NCBI GenBank assembly: GCA_050699435.1
Contig: JBOHGM010000004.1
Span: 1-64,000 of the forward strand
DNA: 64,000 nt
Direction: 5' to 3'
Origin: GCA-003244245 sp050699435
GTDB taxonomy: Bacteria; Actinomycetota; Actinomycetes; Mycobacteriales; Pseudonocardiaceae
This document shows, piece by piece, positions 45,501 to 52,962 of this stretch (positions within the stretch are counted from its first letter, which is position 1; every line of letters begins with the position of its first letter). The notes beneath the pieces are model-generated. The model searched no databases and was not told where the DNA came from. It saw only the letters and a program-made list of their open reading frames with translations. Made by a program: the position numbers and the translations under genes.

Positions 45501-47077
45501 GCACCGAGCCCGACATTCGCGCCCTACGCCAACACGCAGCCGTGATCTTGCCTGACTACATGATCCCGGCGGCCATCGTCACACTCGAAACCCTGCCGCT
45601 GACACCCAACGGCAAGCTCGACCGCCGGGCTCTCCCGGCGCCGGACTGGGCAGCTCTGAGCGGCGACGCTCGCCCGGCCACGCCAGAGCAGCGCATCTTG
45701 TCCGAGTTGTTCACCGAGATCCTGGCCATACAAAAGGTAGGTATCCACGACAACTTTTTCGAGCTCGGCGGCGACTCGTTGTCGGCGGCACGCGTGACGT
45801 TCCGCATTCGCGACGCCTTTGGGATAGCCATTCCGCTACGGGACCTCTTCGCAAGACAGACCGTCGCTGAGCTCGCCGAGGCTGTCACCGCATTGCAGCG
45901 GGGTGAGGAGCCGGCAGCGACGCGCGAACCGGGCGGAACTCACGACTGGACCGAAGAGTGGGGTTCGACGTCGTACGGCAACCTCCCACCCCGGGCTCAG
46001 CATGAAGAAGCGCAGATTCTGCTCACTGGTCCCACCGGATTTTTTGGGGCGTTCTTGCTCCATGAGCTACTCACCCAGGCTCAAGGAAAGGTCGTCTGTC
46101 TAGTACGCGCTCGGGACGTGCAGCACGCCTGGCAGAGGCTCCGTGCCACGCTCGACAAGTACGACCTGGCTGATTCTCTCCCAATGGAGCGAGTGTCAGT
46201 CGTGGTAGGGGACTTGGCGAAGCCGCGACTGGGTCTGAGCGACTCTGAGTACGAACGCCTAGCGGACCAGATCGACACTATTTGCCACAACGGAGCCCAC
46301 GTCGATGCCCTGTTCCCATACGAGCAGCTCAAAGATGCTAACGTAGGCGGAACCAATCAACTGCTCCAACTGGCCACGACAACGTGGCTTAAACCGTTGC
46401 ACTTCGTATCCACGGTCTCTATCGAAGCACTCGAACATCAAACGGATACGCCAACCTCCGGCTATGTCGAGAGCAAATGGCGCGCCGAGCGTATCGTGGC
46501 AAACGCGAGGTCGCAGGGTGTGCCGGTCTCGATTTACCGTCTTCCGCGGCTCGTGGGTGACAGTCGTACAGGACGCGGCAATGATCGTGACATCATGTTC
46601 CGAACCCTTCGATGGGTTCTGGAACTTGGAGCCGCACCGGACATTGACCTCTCCGAAACGTGGGTCCCTGTAGACGAAGCGGCACGAGTGCTGGTCTACG
46701 CCATGAGCGAGTATTGGGAAGAATGGCGCTTCGTTATGACAACCGACCAGAAGATACCCCTGAAGGAGGTCCTTGAGATCATCCGCGACACTGGTCGAAA
46801 AGTCGAGGTCAAAGCCTCCAATGAATGGGAACGCGACCTCGCCCTCAGGTCATCCCCTGAGGAGTACGAAGTGATGATTTCGGCCTTCGCAGGAGATGAG
46901 CGCAACAACACGGCCTGGAGTGAAGGCGGCATAAATGTTCCAGGCATGAGCTTACCGTCAGACGAGTTTACTCCTCTCCTCGCACGGGGTGTCGACAGGA
47001 GAGCAGTCCGGCGCTATCTCGACCTCCTTGAGCATGAGAATACAGTAAAGTCCTCCCAAACGGGCTCGTCGGGATGA
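39497..47077 (+). CDS. NRPS modules 2 and 3 with terminal thioester reductase (C-A-PCP-C-A-PCP-R)
   Basis: A 2526-aa two-module synthetase. C1 has HHILLDGW near residue 149. A2 has YTSGSTGWPKG near 626 and PCP LGGHSLLATRL near 1033. C2 has HHISTDEW near 1219. A3 has YTSGSTGRPKG near 1707 and PCP LGGDSLSAARV near 2091. The C-terminal domain is an NAD(P)H thioester reductase, not a thioesterase: LLTGPTGFFGAFLL near 2174 and the catalytic YVESK near 2321. The product should leave as an aldehyde, or an alcohol after a second reduction. My specificity readings are DVWILGAVNK and DVWVVGAVNK, almost the same as module 1, so all three residues may be related (modified ornithine or lysine). The reductase portion (from about 45.9 kb) is visibly lower in GC than the rest. 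Confidence 0.92.
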   Translation: MSTQSGLEDILPLSPLQDGLLFHALLDTEGFDPYTCQLILDLEGAPDGPLDAAAVRAACQALLDRHAILRAAFRQRKSGQSVALIPRHVELPWREVDLSGVEDPAAREGELAHLLNQDWERRFDLAAPPLLRSTLVRLSPDRHRLVLTHHHILLDGWSGPVLVREFLALYTQHARCAQPGGPAALSPVTPYRDYLGWLAARDRDSARTAWREALAGLEEPTLVAPVDHARAPQLPRTLTQMLSARTTRRLVDHARHGGWTISTVLQAAWAVVLGRLTGRDDVVFGTTVSGRPPEIPRVADMIGLFINTVPVRVRLSPGEPVRTVLRRLQDEQIRLLDHQHLGLAEVQQLAGHGELFDTLTVVENWPERPDAGVEHAGIRVCGLDSRDATHYPLCLVARPGGRLELRLHHHPGAIDESTADRLTIWLIRVLEQIAADLEQPIHELDVLTAAEREQLLHGWNDTRRQVPDSVLPKLFEAQVARTPDASAVVFEDQMLSYAELNGAANRLARLLIDRGAGPEQIVAIALPRSVELVVAVLAVAKAGGAYLPVDLDYPVDRIAFMLDDATPVVVLATTGTARALSAGYADRLLIVDGPAVRSTAEQADSADLTDADRGGVLWRDNTAYVIYTSGSTGWPKGVAISHAGLASLVATAVDRLGVRPESRVLQFASISFDVAVWDLCMALSTGATLVVVPESRRIPSQELTDYAHQHAVTHMILPPSLMAALPEDATFPAGATLLLGTETVPLPLVTHWSTQLQVFAAYGLTETTVNSTLWPAHPGWAGPRVPIGRPDPNTQVYVLDPALRPSPPGATGGLYITGDGLARGYLGRPALTASRFVANPYGEPGSRLYHTGDLARWQSDGVLEFLGRSDDQVKIRGYRIELGEIEAALTAHPAVAQAVVVARTDPPQSTRLVAYLVPGRPTDAAPPLPHMLEWRDAVVERIREPRIPNLVPRLRAHLRQHLPEYMIPSVLMLLDAIPIAPSGKLDRAALPAPEVGGSASRAPESAQEGVLCELFAEVLGLDRVGVEDSFFDLGGHSLLATRLIARARSMLGAELAIRDLFEAPTVAELAGRAGGGKPARPALVPMRRPTRLPLSFAQRRLWLIQQIEGASATYNYPMVFRLHGPVDIGALRTAFGDVLARHEPLRTVFGEQDGEPVQHIVAAEQAHPVIEELSAACEQVTDLVTTAVSHRFDLSVELPVRVTLITSSPEEHVLVILLHHISTDEWSDQPFLADLSSAYLARAAGHAPHGAPLPVHYTDYTLWQRQLLGDPDDPDSLAAQQLAYWKNALHNLPDELSLPVDRPRPANPTGRGGMHHAQLDPAVVTALRQVCATSGASMFMVLHAAVAALLHRLGAGNDIPLGAPVAGRTEDALDNLVGFFVNTLVLRTDLSGDPTFTELLTQVRAADLAAFDHQDLPFDAVVEALNPSRSRSRNPLFQVMIGYHNRAPDPQLLGLHSQPEPLTTQSAKFDLAIIFTDDPDTGHLGCLINYSTDLFDPPTAHTLTQRLVHLLEAVPANRSLRLSQLDMLLGGERQRVVVEWNDTARAVSRRPLPTLFEAVVTQRRDAVAVVSDAAQLSYGQLNQWANGLAGVLIGRGVGPERVVALALPRSVELVVAVLAVAKAGGAYLPVDLDYPAERIAFMLDDAAPVAVLATTETAAKLPTGYAEHLLVIDDPAVRATVEQSDSADLTDADRASTLRAANTAYVIYTSGSTGRPKGVVVSHAGIADLVATAVDRLGVTPDSRVLQFASISFDVAVWELSMALCTGASLVIVPADRRVAGPELVDYLDQQAVTHMVLPPSLVDALPPECALPAGTTLVTGSETVPAHLVARWRDRLQVFAAYGLTEATVNSTLWQTSPGWTGHRVPIGRPDPNTCVYVLDPVLQPAPLGAVGELYVAGDGLARGYLGQAGLTAQRFVANPYGPPGTRLYRTGDLVRWRDNGVLDFLGRSDDQVKIRGFRIEPGEIETALATHPAVTQAAVIVRTDPPHPTRLIAYIVPTAGTEPDIRALRQHAAVILPDYMIPAAIVTLETLPLTPNGKLDRRALPAPDWAALSGDARPATPEQRILSELFTEILAIQKVGIHDNFFELGGDSLSAARVTFRIRDAFGIAIPLRDLFARQTVAELAEAVTALQRGEEPAATREPGGTHDWTEEWGSTSYGNLPPRAQHEEAQILLTGPTGFFGAFLLHELLTQAQGKVVCLVRARDVQHAWQRLRATLDKYDLADSLPMERVSVVVGDLAKPRLGLSDSEYERLADQIDTICHNGAHVDALFPYEQLKDANVGGTNQLLQLATTTWLKPLHFVSTVSIEALEHQTDTPTSGYVESKWRAERIVANARSQGVPVSIYRLPRLVGDSRTGRGNDRDIMFRTLRWVLELGAAPDIDLSETWVPVDEAARVLVYAMSEYWEEWRFVMTTDQKIPLKEVLEIIRDTGRKVEVKASNEWERDLALRSSPEEYEVMISAFAGDERNNTAWSEGGINVPGMSLPSDEFTPLLARGVDRRAVRRYLDLLEHENTVKSSQTGSSG

Positions 47078-47112
47078 AGCTGGGAGTTAGTCGGTGACAC
47101 GAGTATCCGAGC

Positions 47113-47373
47113 CTAACGTCCGAGCTTACGGTTCTCATCAGCTTCCGCTCTGTGCCGCGCTGCCCCGACGAGCAGGGTCGTCAGCGTGACAGCGACGAGT
47201 GCGGCGCCAAGCATCGGAGCGAGCGCGGCTCCCGGTACCGCTCCGGTTGCTGCGGTAAGCGCGCCAAGGACGAGAACGGCGGCGATGGCCGCGGCGATCC
47301 GCCAGTCGTCGCCAACCAGGAAATCCCAGAGAAACCTGCCCAGCCCGGCCAGCGCCAGCTGTGCCCGCCTCAT
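47113..47373 (-). CDS. Small membrane protein following the FTR1-like permease
   Basis: The 86-aa protein from the ATG at 47373 overlaps the permease stop by 4 bp, so it is co-translated. It has two hydrophobic helices (IAAAIAAVLVLGALTAATGAV and a second at MLGAALVAVTLTTLLVGA) and a charged tail. I do not recognise the family. Such small partners commonly accompany COG4280-type permeases and may stabilise them. Confidence 0.6.
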   Translation of the reverse strand: MRRAQLALAGLGRFLWDFLVGDDWRIAAAIAAVLVLGALTAATGAVPGAALAPMLGAALVAVTLTTLLVGAARHRAEADENRKLGR

Positions 47374-48134
47374 CGGGCCACCGCCAGCCGGGTTCGCAGC
47401 ACCTGCACCGAGGCGAGCGCGCCAGCAGTCCACACCGCGAGCAGAGCTATCAGAGCAAGATCACCGCCGGGCCAGGTGAGGGTGCCGGAGGGGGCGAACA
47501 CCCCGAGGCCCTCGACCGCCCAGAACGTCCCGAATGTGATCAACAGCAGGCCCACGCCGAAGGCGAGGGTGTTCTCCGGTATCCGGGACAGCGGCCGGTA
47601 CGTGACCACCCCGAGCGCCAGCACGGCGACCAGCGCGGCGCCTGCGGCTGCGGCGGCCAGGCCGAGCCGCCCGGCACTCGCGCCCAGCAATACGACGATC
47701 ACCACGACCTCCAGCCCCTCCAGCAGCACACCCTTGAACGCCACAACGAAACCGAACCCGTCCACGCCAAAGCGCTGTCCGGATAAGGCCGCCTCGGCGG
47801 CTGCCTGCTCGGCGCGGAACGTGGCGTCCTCGTCGTGTTTGGCTTTCAACCCGGCTGAGCGCAGCACGGCCTTGCGTAACCACTGCGCGCCGAACACCAG
47901 CAGCAGCACGCCGACGACGAGCTGCAGCAGCGTCTCGGGCACCCAGCGGGCCAACGCCGGCCCCACCGCAGCGGTGGCGACCGCAAGCACCGTCAGTGCC
48001 GCGACGGTGCCGGCCACCGCTGCCCGCCAGCCGCGGGAAACCCCGATCGCCAGCACGATGGTGAATGCCTCGATGAACTCCACCGCCGCAGCCAGGAACA
48101 CCGCGATAGCCAGTCCCGCTCCGGTGCTCACCAT
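47370..48134 (-). CDS. FTR1/COG4280-like membrane permease, probably iron transport
   Basis: This 254-aa protein has about seven helices. Two acidic motifs stand in helices, AAAVEFIEAFTIVLAIG near the N-terminus and VLLEGLEVVVIVVLLGAS in the middle. They parallel the REGLE-type motifs with which FTR1 permeases conduct iron. A good 19-bp iron box lies 49 bp upstream, which argues for a role in iron supply. Whether it moves iron, and in which oxidation state, cannot be read from sequence. Confidence 0.7.
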   Translation of the reverse strand: MVSTGAGLAIAVFLAAAVEFIEAFTIVLAIGVSRGWRAAVAGTVAALTVLAVATAAVGPALARWVPETLLQLVVGVLLLVFGAQWLRKAVLRSAGLKAKHDEDATFRAEQAAAEAALSGQRFGVDGFGFVVAFKGVLLEGLEVVVIVVLLGASAGRLGLAAAAAGAALVAVLALGVVTYRPLSRIPENTLAFGVGLLLITFGTFWAVEGLGVFAPSGTLTWPGGDLALIALLAVWTAGALASVQVLRTRLAVAR

Positions 48135-48182
48135 GGAGACTGCCTCCCTTTCGCCTCGGTCAGTGTGGAGTGAGCACGTCTG

Positions 48183-48201
48183 TTAGGCAACCCTCACCTC
48201 A
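48183..48201. promoter_or_regulatory. Iron box before the FTR1-like permease
   Basis: TTAGGCAACCCTCACCTCA matches the 19-bp IdeR/DmdR layout (TTAGG..A..CT.ACCT.A) with two or three mismatches. It is 49 bp upstream of the permease start on the minus strand and lies in the spacer after the exporter operon. Confidence 0.65.
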
Positions 48202-48218
48202 GGTCGAGTCGCTGCTAG

Positions 48219-50021
48219 TCAATGGTGACGAGTGTCCGACCACGCCTCCCACAGAGCGGCGTACCAACCACCCGCGGCGACGAGTTCGGCGTGAGTACCG
48301 GTCTCCACGACCCGGCCGCCGTCCAGCACGACGATGTGGTCGGCCTTGGCGGCCTGGGTGAGGCGGTGCGCGACGATCAGGCCGGTCCGTCCCTCCAGAG
48401 CGCGTGCGGCGGCGGCCTCCAGGACACGGGCACCCGCGCTGCCGGCCTCCGCGGTGGCCTCGTCGAGGATGGCGACCGGCGGATCGGCGAGGATCAGCCG
48501 GGCCAGGGCGAGCTGCTGGGCCTGGGTCACGGTGAGCCGGTGCCCGCCCTCGCCGACCACGGTGGCTAACCCGTCCGGCAGCGCCTGGGCCCAGTCCAGC
48601 GCGCCGACCTGATGGAGTGCGGCACAGAGTTCGTCGTCGGTGGCCGTCGGCCGAGCCAGCCGTAGATCATCGGCAAGTGAGCCGGCGAAGACGTGCACCT
48701 CCTGGGTGATCAGCGCGACGGCCCTTCGGGTACCGGTCGGGCCGAGTTCATCCAGGGCGATGCCGCCAAGGCTGATCGAGCCGCCGCTCGAGCGGTGGAT
48801 TCCCGCGACCAGCTTGGCCAGCGTGGACTTACCCGCGCCGCTCGCTCCGACCAGTGCGACGCGCTCGGCCGGGCCGATGTCCACCCCGACGTCCTGCAGC
48901 ACGGGGTGACCGGGCAGATATGCGTAGTCGACCGCGGCCACCTTGACTGAGCTGTCCAGCGGCACCTGCGGGTGCGGTGGCTCGTCCCGGACCGGAAGGT
49001 CGGCAACGCCGACCAGCCGGCCCAGGCTGGCCGCGGCGGCCACCGCGTCGTCGACGAGCGCGAGCGCGATATTGACCGGGTCGAACAGGCCGTGGAAGTA
49101 GAGTGCGGCGGCGGTCGCGGTGCCGATCGTGATGTTGCCCCCGCGGACCAGCAGGAATCCGGCTACCAGGACGGCGGACAGACCGATGAACTCCGCGAGG
49201 TTCAGCCGGCCGTAGAACCTGGTCACTAGCCGGATACCGCGGATGACGAGAGCGAGGGCGGCTTGCGAGCGGCGGGTCACCCGGTTGACGTGCTCGTCCG
49301 CGATCCGATAGGCACGTACGGTCTGGGCTCCGCCGATGGTGTCCAGCAGCTGCTGCTGCTGTGCACCCACCGCAACCCGCTGGGTGGCATACAGGGGGAT
49401 CGCGTGGCGGACGTACCAGCGCGCGGTGTGCAGCTGCAGTGGCACGACCAGCAGCGCCACCAGCAGGAACCGCCAGTCCAGCAGCGCCATCGCGCCCAGG
49501 GTCAGCACGATGGTCAGCCCGGAGCGGCCCAGCTCCGGCAGGGCGCGGCGCACCCCTTCCGCGACCACCCTGACGTCGCCGGTCACTCGCGAGGTGAGAT
49601 CGCCAGAACCGGCTTGCTCGACCTGCTCCAGGGGCAGCATCAGGGCGCGCTGCACGAAGCGCTCTCGCAACCGCGCGAGCATGCCCTCCCCGAGCCGCGC
49701 GATGAGCGAAACTCCTACCGCGGTCAGCGCACCCGCGACGACCGCGACCAGCGCCAGCGCGATGACCGGCGTGGTGATGGCATGGGCAGGCCGACCTTGC
49801 ACAACGAGGTCGACGATGTGGCCGAGCAGCGGCGCGGTGAGCAGGCCCACCGCGGTCGCGGCGATCAGGACGGTGAACCCGCCGATGGCCAGCTTCCGGT
49901 GCGGACGCAGCAGTTCGCGGACCGCTGCCCAGGTCCGGGCCCGGGTCGCGATGGGCAGCAGCTCCCGCTTCGACCCTGACTCCCACCCGGGGACCGCCCC
50001 TGCGGGTGTTGTCGCGGTCAT
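48219..50021 (-). CDS. ABC half-transporter, IrtB-like, with degenerate signature motif
   Basis: The 600-aa exporter-fold subunit starts at the ATG at 50021 behind GAGGAGG. The nucleotide-binding domain has intact Walker A GASGAGKSTLA, Walker B VAILDEATAEAG with the catalytic Glu, and switch His in IVAHRL. The ABC signature reads LTVTQAQQ in place of LSGGQ. The partner gene directly upstream has the complementary defects, so the two should form a heterodimer with one competent ATP site. In siderophore loci such pairs either export the siderophore or, like mycobacterial IrtAB, import the ferric form. Confidence 0.88.
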   Translation of the reverse strand: MTATTPAGAVPGWESGSKRELLPIATRARTWAAVRELLRPHRKLAIGGFTVLIAATAVGLLTAPLLGHIVDLVVQGRPAHAITTPVIALALVAVVAGALTAVGVSLIARLGEGMLARLRERFVQRALMLPLEQVEQAGSGDLTSRVTGDVRVVAEGVRRALPELGRSGLTIVLTLGAMALLDWRFLLVALLVVPLQLHTARWYVRHAIPLYATQRVAVGAQQQQLLDTIGGAQTVRAYRIADEHVNRVTRRSQAALALVIRGIRLVTRFYGRLNLAEFIGLSAVLVAGFLLVRGGNITIGTATAAALYFHGLFDPVNIALALVDDAVAAAASLGRLVGVADLPVRDEPPHPQVPLDSSVKVAAVDYAYLPGHPVLQDVGVDIGPAERVALVGASGAGKSTLAKLVAGIHRSSGGSISLGGIALDELGPTGTRRAVALITQEVHVFAGSLADDLRLARPTATDDELCAALHQVGALDWAQALPDGLATVVGEGGHRLTVTQAQQLALARLILADPPVAILDEATAEAGSAGARVLEAAAARALEGRTGLIVAHRLTQAAKADHIVVLDGGRVVETGTHAELVAAGGWYAALWEAWSDTRHH

Positions 50022-50055
50022 CTGCTGCCTCCTCGAGCCACCCGGTGCCCCCGCA

Positions 50056-51756
50056 TCAGCTGAGCACCGCCGCGCGGTAGCTCTCGTGCGCACCGACGAG
50101 ATCGGCGTGCGCGCCCTCGACGGTCACGACGCCGCTGTCGAGCACCACCACTCGGTCGGTCACCGCCAGCAACGCGGGGCTGGTGGTAACCATGATCGTG
50201 GTACGCCCCCGGCGGACTGCCCTGATCCCGGCTGCGATCCTGGCCTCGGTCACCGCGTCGACGGCCGTGGTCGGGTCGTGCACCAGGAGCACCGGTGGGT
50301 TGGTAGCCAGGGCGCGCGCCAACGCGACCCGCTGGCGTTGCCCGCCGGATAACGACCCGCCGCGCTCGGCGATCACGGTGTCGATGCCCTGCGGCAGGCT
50401 CTGCGCCACCTCGTCGACCGCGGTTGCCGACAGCACCCGCTGCACACCGGTATGCTCGGCCCCCCCGGTGATCGCCGCTGTGACGTTGTCGATCAGGGTG
50501 CCCTCGAACAGGTCCGCTTCGTGCGCGGCCACCAGGATCGCGGCGCGCACGTGACCAGGGTGCACCTCCGACAGCGCCACGCCGTCCAGCTCCACCGAGC
50601 CGGCTAGCGGGTCCACGTCCCGGCCAAGGCATTCCAGCAAAGCGGTGGCGGCCGCGACTGGTGCCACGACACCCACCATTTCCCCGGCCGCGATATCGAG
50701 ATCCAGCTCGTCTAGCGCACCGTGCGAGACACCCCGCAACCGGATCCGGCCCGCAACGGTATCCGGCAACCGGCCGTTGCCCGACACCACCGCAGGGGGT
50801 GCGGCCAGGACCAAGGCGACCCGGCCCGCGGAGGCGCGCGCCTGGGCGAACTCACTGTTGACCCAGGCAAAAATGGTGAGCGGGGTCAGGAGGAACTGGG
50901 CCAGACCAACGGCGGCGACCAGCCCACCAATGCTGATGTCCCCCTGTGCCGCGAGCCGACCGCCCACCAGCGCGACGACGGCGATAAAGATCCCGGTCAA
51001 CGCAAAAATGGTGCCGTCATGCCACGCTTGCGCGCGGGCTGCCCGCAGGGTAGCCACCAGCGAATCCTGACTGGTACGGCGATAGCGGGACACCGCCGCG
51101 GCTTCCGCACCAATGCCCTTCAGCACCCGCAACCCGCGGACCAGATCCGCGGCCGTACCCGACGCATGCCCGGCGCGTTCCTGCTCGACCTCGGTTCGCC
51201 GTTCCAGCGGTTTGCCCAGCAGGTGGGCCAACCACAACAACGGCGGGGTCCCCAGCAACACGAGCAGGCCGAGCGGGACCGAGACGTTCAGCAATGCCAC
51301 TGCGCTGACCAACAACGCGGTGAGTGCCGCGATCCCCATCGGTAACGCCATGTTGACGGCACCGACCCGCTTGGCGTCCTCCGTCGCGATGTTCACCAGC
51401 GCACCGGACAGCCGGCCGGTCTCCGCTCCACCGCGGGGATCAAGGACGCGCTCGGTCAGCTGGATCCGGATCTGGTGTGCTGCCTGTTCGGAGGCCCGTT
51501 CCGCGGTGCGCGCGGCGAGGCGGAAGCTGAAGGACAGCACGATGAACACCGCTGCCAGCACCAGGATCCACGACATCAGCGCATTAGTATCGCCCGTGGC
51601 GACGGCACGGTCGATGATGACGCCGATCAGGACCGGGACCATGGCCTCGCCAGCCTGGTGACTGGCCCCGAAGAGCGAGCTGCCAGCAGCGGCCCGCCAC
51701 TGACTCACGACCGCCTTCTTCAGGACCAGCCTGCCCGACAGCGCCCCGGCGTGCAC
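50056..51756 (-). CDS. ABC half-transporter, IrtA-like partner, with degenerate Walker motifs
   Basis: The 566-aa subunit uses a GTG start 7 nt after GGAGGTG. Six helices precede a nucleotide-binding domain in which Walker A is lost (GVVAPVAAATALLE, without GKS/T). Walker B is VLLVHDPTTAVD, with no catalytic Glu. The signature LSGGQRQR is perfect. Paired with the adjacent subunit this leaves exactly one consensus ATP site (partner Walker A/B with this LSGGQ) and one dead site. No siderophore-interacting reductase domain is fused, unlike IrtA of mycobacteria. Confidence 0.88.
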   Translation of the reverse strand: MHAGALSGRLVLKKAVVSQWRAAAGSSLFGASHQAGEAMVPVLIGVIIDRAVATGDTNALMSWILVLAAVFIVLSFSFRLAARTAERASEQAAHQIRIQLTERVLDPRGGAETGRLSGALVNIATEDAKRVGAVNMALPMGIAALTALLVSAVALLNVSVPLGLLVLLGTPPLLWLAHLLGKPLERRTEVEQERAGHASGTAADLVRGLRVLKGIGAEAAAVSRYRRTSQDSLVATLRAARAQAWHDGTIFALTGIFIAVVALVGGRLAAQGDISIGGLVAAVGLAQFLLTPLTIFAWVNSEFAQARASAGRVALVLAAPPAVVSGNGRLPDTVAGRIRLRGVSHGALDELDLDIAAGEMVGVVAPVAAATALLECLGRDVDPLAGSVELDGVALSEVHPGHVRAAILVAAHEADLFEGTLIDNVTAAITGGAEHTGVQRVLSATAVDEVAQSLPQGIDTVIAERGGSLSGGQRQRVALARALATNPPVLLVHDPTTAVDAVTEARIAAGIRAVRRGRTTIMVTTSPALLAVTDRVVVLDSGVVTVEGAHADLVGAHESYRAAVLS

Positions 51757-51843
51757 CCCACATCACCTCCGGTCCGCCGACAATCTCGCTCATCGCTCAG
51801 GGGTTGCTCAGCGGTCCGCGGAGTGTCCCCAGATCGGTCGTGG

Positions 51844-52080
51844 TCAGGAATTGGCGCGGCCCGTGCCGTCACGCTCCATCTGCTCGATCAGGCTTGTCGG
51901 TCGCATATCCGTCCAATGCTCTTCGACATAGGCTAGGCACGACTGACGGCTGGCTGCACCGTGAACGATAGCCCAGCCCGTCGGCACGTCGGCGAAGGTC
52001 GGCCACAGTGAATACTGGCCCTCGTCATTGATCAGTGCGTAGAAGGTTCCGCTTTCGTCGTCGAAAGGATTCGTCGACAT
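51844..52080 (-). CDS. MbtH-like protein, NRPS adenylation partner
   Basis: The 78-aa protein (from the ATG; a GTG three codons upstream is possible) has the MbtH signature. It begins NPFDDESGTFYALINDEGQY, continues SLWPTFADVPTGWAIVHG, and has the final VEEHWTDMRP. MbtH proteins bind A domains and are often needed for their solubility and activity. The three A domains of this cluster are the obvious partners. It sits between the exporter genes and a hydrolase on the minus strand, probably in one operon controlled by the box at 52943. Confidence 0.95.
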   Translation of the reverse strand: MSTNPFDDESGTFYALINDEGQYSLWPTFADVPTGWAIVHGAASRQSCLAYVEEHWTDMRPTSLIEQMERDGTGRANS

Positions 52081-52094
52081 AGAGTGCACTCTCC

Positions 52095-52907
52095 CTAGCT
52101 CACCGGCACGGCGAAGAACTTCAGGATCAGCTCGTTAACCTCGGTCGGGCGTTCGAGATAGCCGTAATGTCCGCAACCCTCGATCTCCTCGTACCGCGCT
52201 CCTGGGATCGCCTCGGCCACCTCACGACTCAGATATGGCGGTGTCATCAGATCGTCGGCAAAGCCGATCACCAGGCTCGGCACGGTGATCCGGGCATAGT
52301 CGGCCAGCCGGTCGGGGAAGTCGGCCAACTCCAGCTGAGCTCGCACGCCGGCACCGATGCGCGATCCGGAGAACTCGAAGAGATCGAGCCAGTCTCGCAC
52401 CGTTTCCGCGTGGTTGAGCGTCCGCGGTGACAGGTTCTGCAACGCGGTCAGCGCTGCGTAGTACATCGGCGGCAGCTCGATCCCCGCGTCATGCAAGGCG
52501 CGCTCCCCCGCCGAGAGCATGGACTGCACCGGGTCAGGGCGCCCGTGCGCGGCCATCATCACCGCCTGCGACACCAGATCCGGGTGGGTCAACGCCAGCT
52601 CCTGGACGACGTGCGCGCCCAGAGACGTGCCGATCACCCGGGCCGGCCCATCACCGAGGTGCTCGATCAACGCCGTGATGTCGCCCACCAGGTCGTCGAT
52701 GGTCATCCCGGCGGCACACTCGTCCGACGGCGGGATACCGCGGTTGTCCACGGTGACCACCCGGTAACCAGCCGCAACCAACGCCGGGACCTGGTGTAGT
52801 TGCCACACCCGACCGGGACTGCCCGTGCCCATCACGAGCACCACCAACTCACCCGAGCCCGCCACCTGGTAGCTGAGCTGAATTCCGTTGAGCTCGACGA
52901 CCGGCAT
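52095..52907 (-). CDS. Alpha/beta hydrolase, first gene of the mbtH-exporter operon
   Basis: This 270-aa protein has a complete triad: nucleophile Ser in IGTSLGAHVVQEL, Asp in VIGFADDLMTPP, and His in IEGCGHYGYLERP. The oxyanion segment is VLVMGTGSPGRVW. It has no signal peptide. In this setting it could be a proofreading (type II) thioesterase or an intracellular ferric-siderophore esterase. The sequence resembles general alpha/beta hydrolases more than classical type II thioesterases, and the predicted product has no ester. The role is open. Confidence 0.75.
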   Translation of the reverse strand: MPVVELNGIQLSYQVAGSGELVVLVMGTGSPGRVWQLHQVPALVAAGYRVVTVDNRGIPPSDECAAGMTIDDLVGDITALIEHLGDGPARVIGTSLGAHVVQELALTHPDLVSQAVMMAAHGRPDPVQSMLSAGERALHDAGIELPPMYYAALTALQNLSPRTLNHAETVRDWLDLFEFSGSRIGAGVRAQLELADFPDRLADYARITVPSLVIGFADDLMTPPYLSREVAEAIPGARYEEIEGCGHYGYLERPTEVNELILKFFAVPVS

Positions 52908-52942
52908 GATCCTCCCTCGTCACGAGTTTCCGCACCAGCAGT

Positions 52943-52961
52943 TGAGGTTAGGCTTAGCTGC
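52943..52961. promoter_or_regulatory. Iron box between hydrolase and amidohydrolase, overlapping a leaderless start
   Basis: TGAGGTTAGGCTTAGCTGC resembles the iron box (AGGTTAGGCT core). The embedded TAGGCT fits a TANNNT -10 element 8 nt before the amidohydrolase ATG at 52963, and no ribosome site lies between. The amidohydrolase may therefore be translated from a leaderless mRNA whose promoter is blocked by the iron regulator. The minus-strand hydrolase start is 36 bp away. Confidence 0.5.
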
Positions 52962-52962
52962 A

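Noticed and set aside
52095..52907. Classical type II thioesterase of the NRPS
   Set aside because: The alpha/beta fold and triad are there, but the sequence around the nucleophile is that of general hydrolases, so I left the role open.
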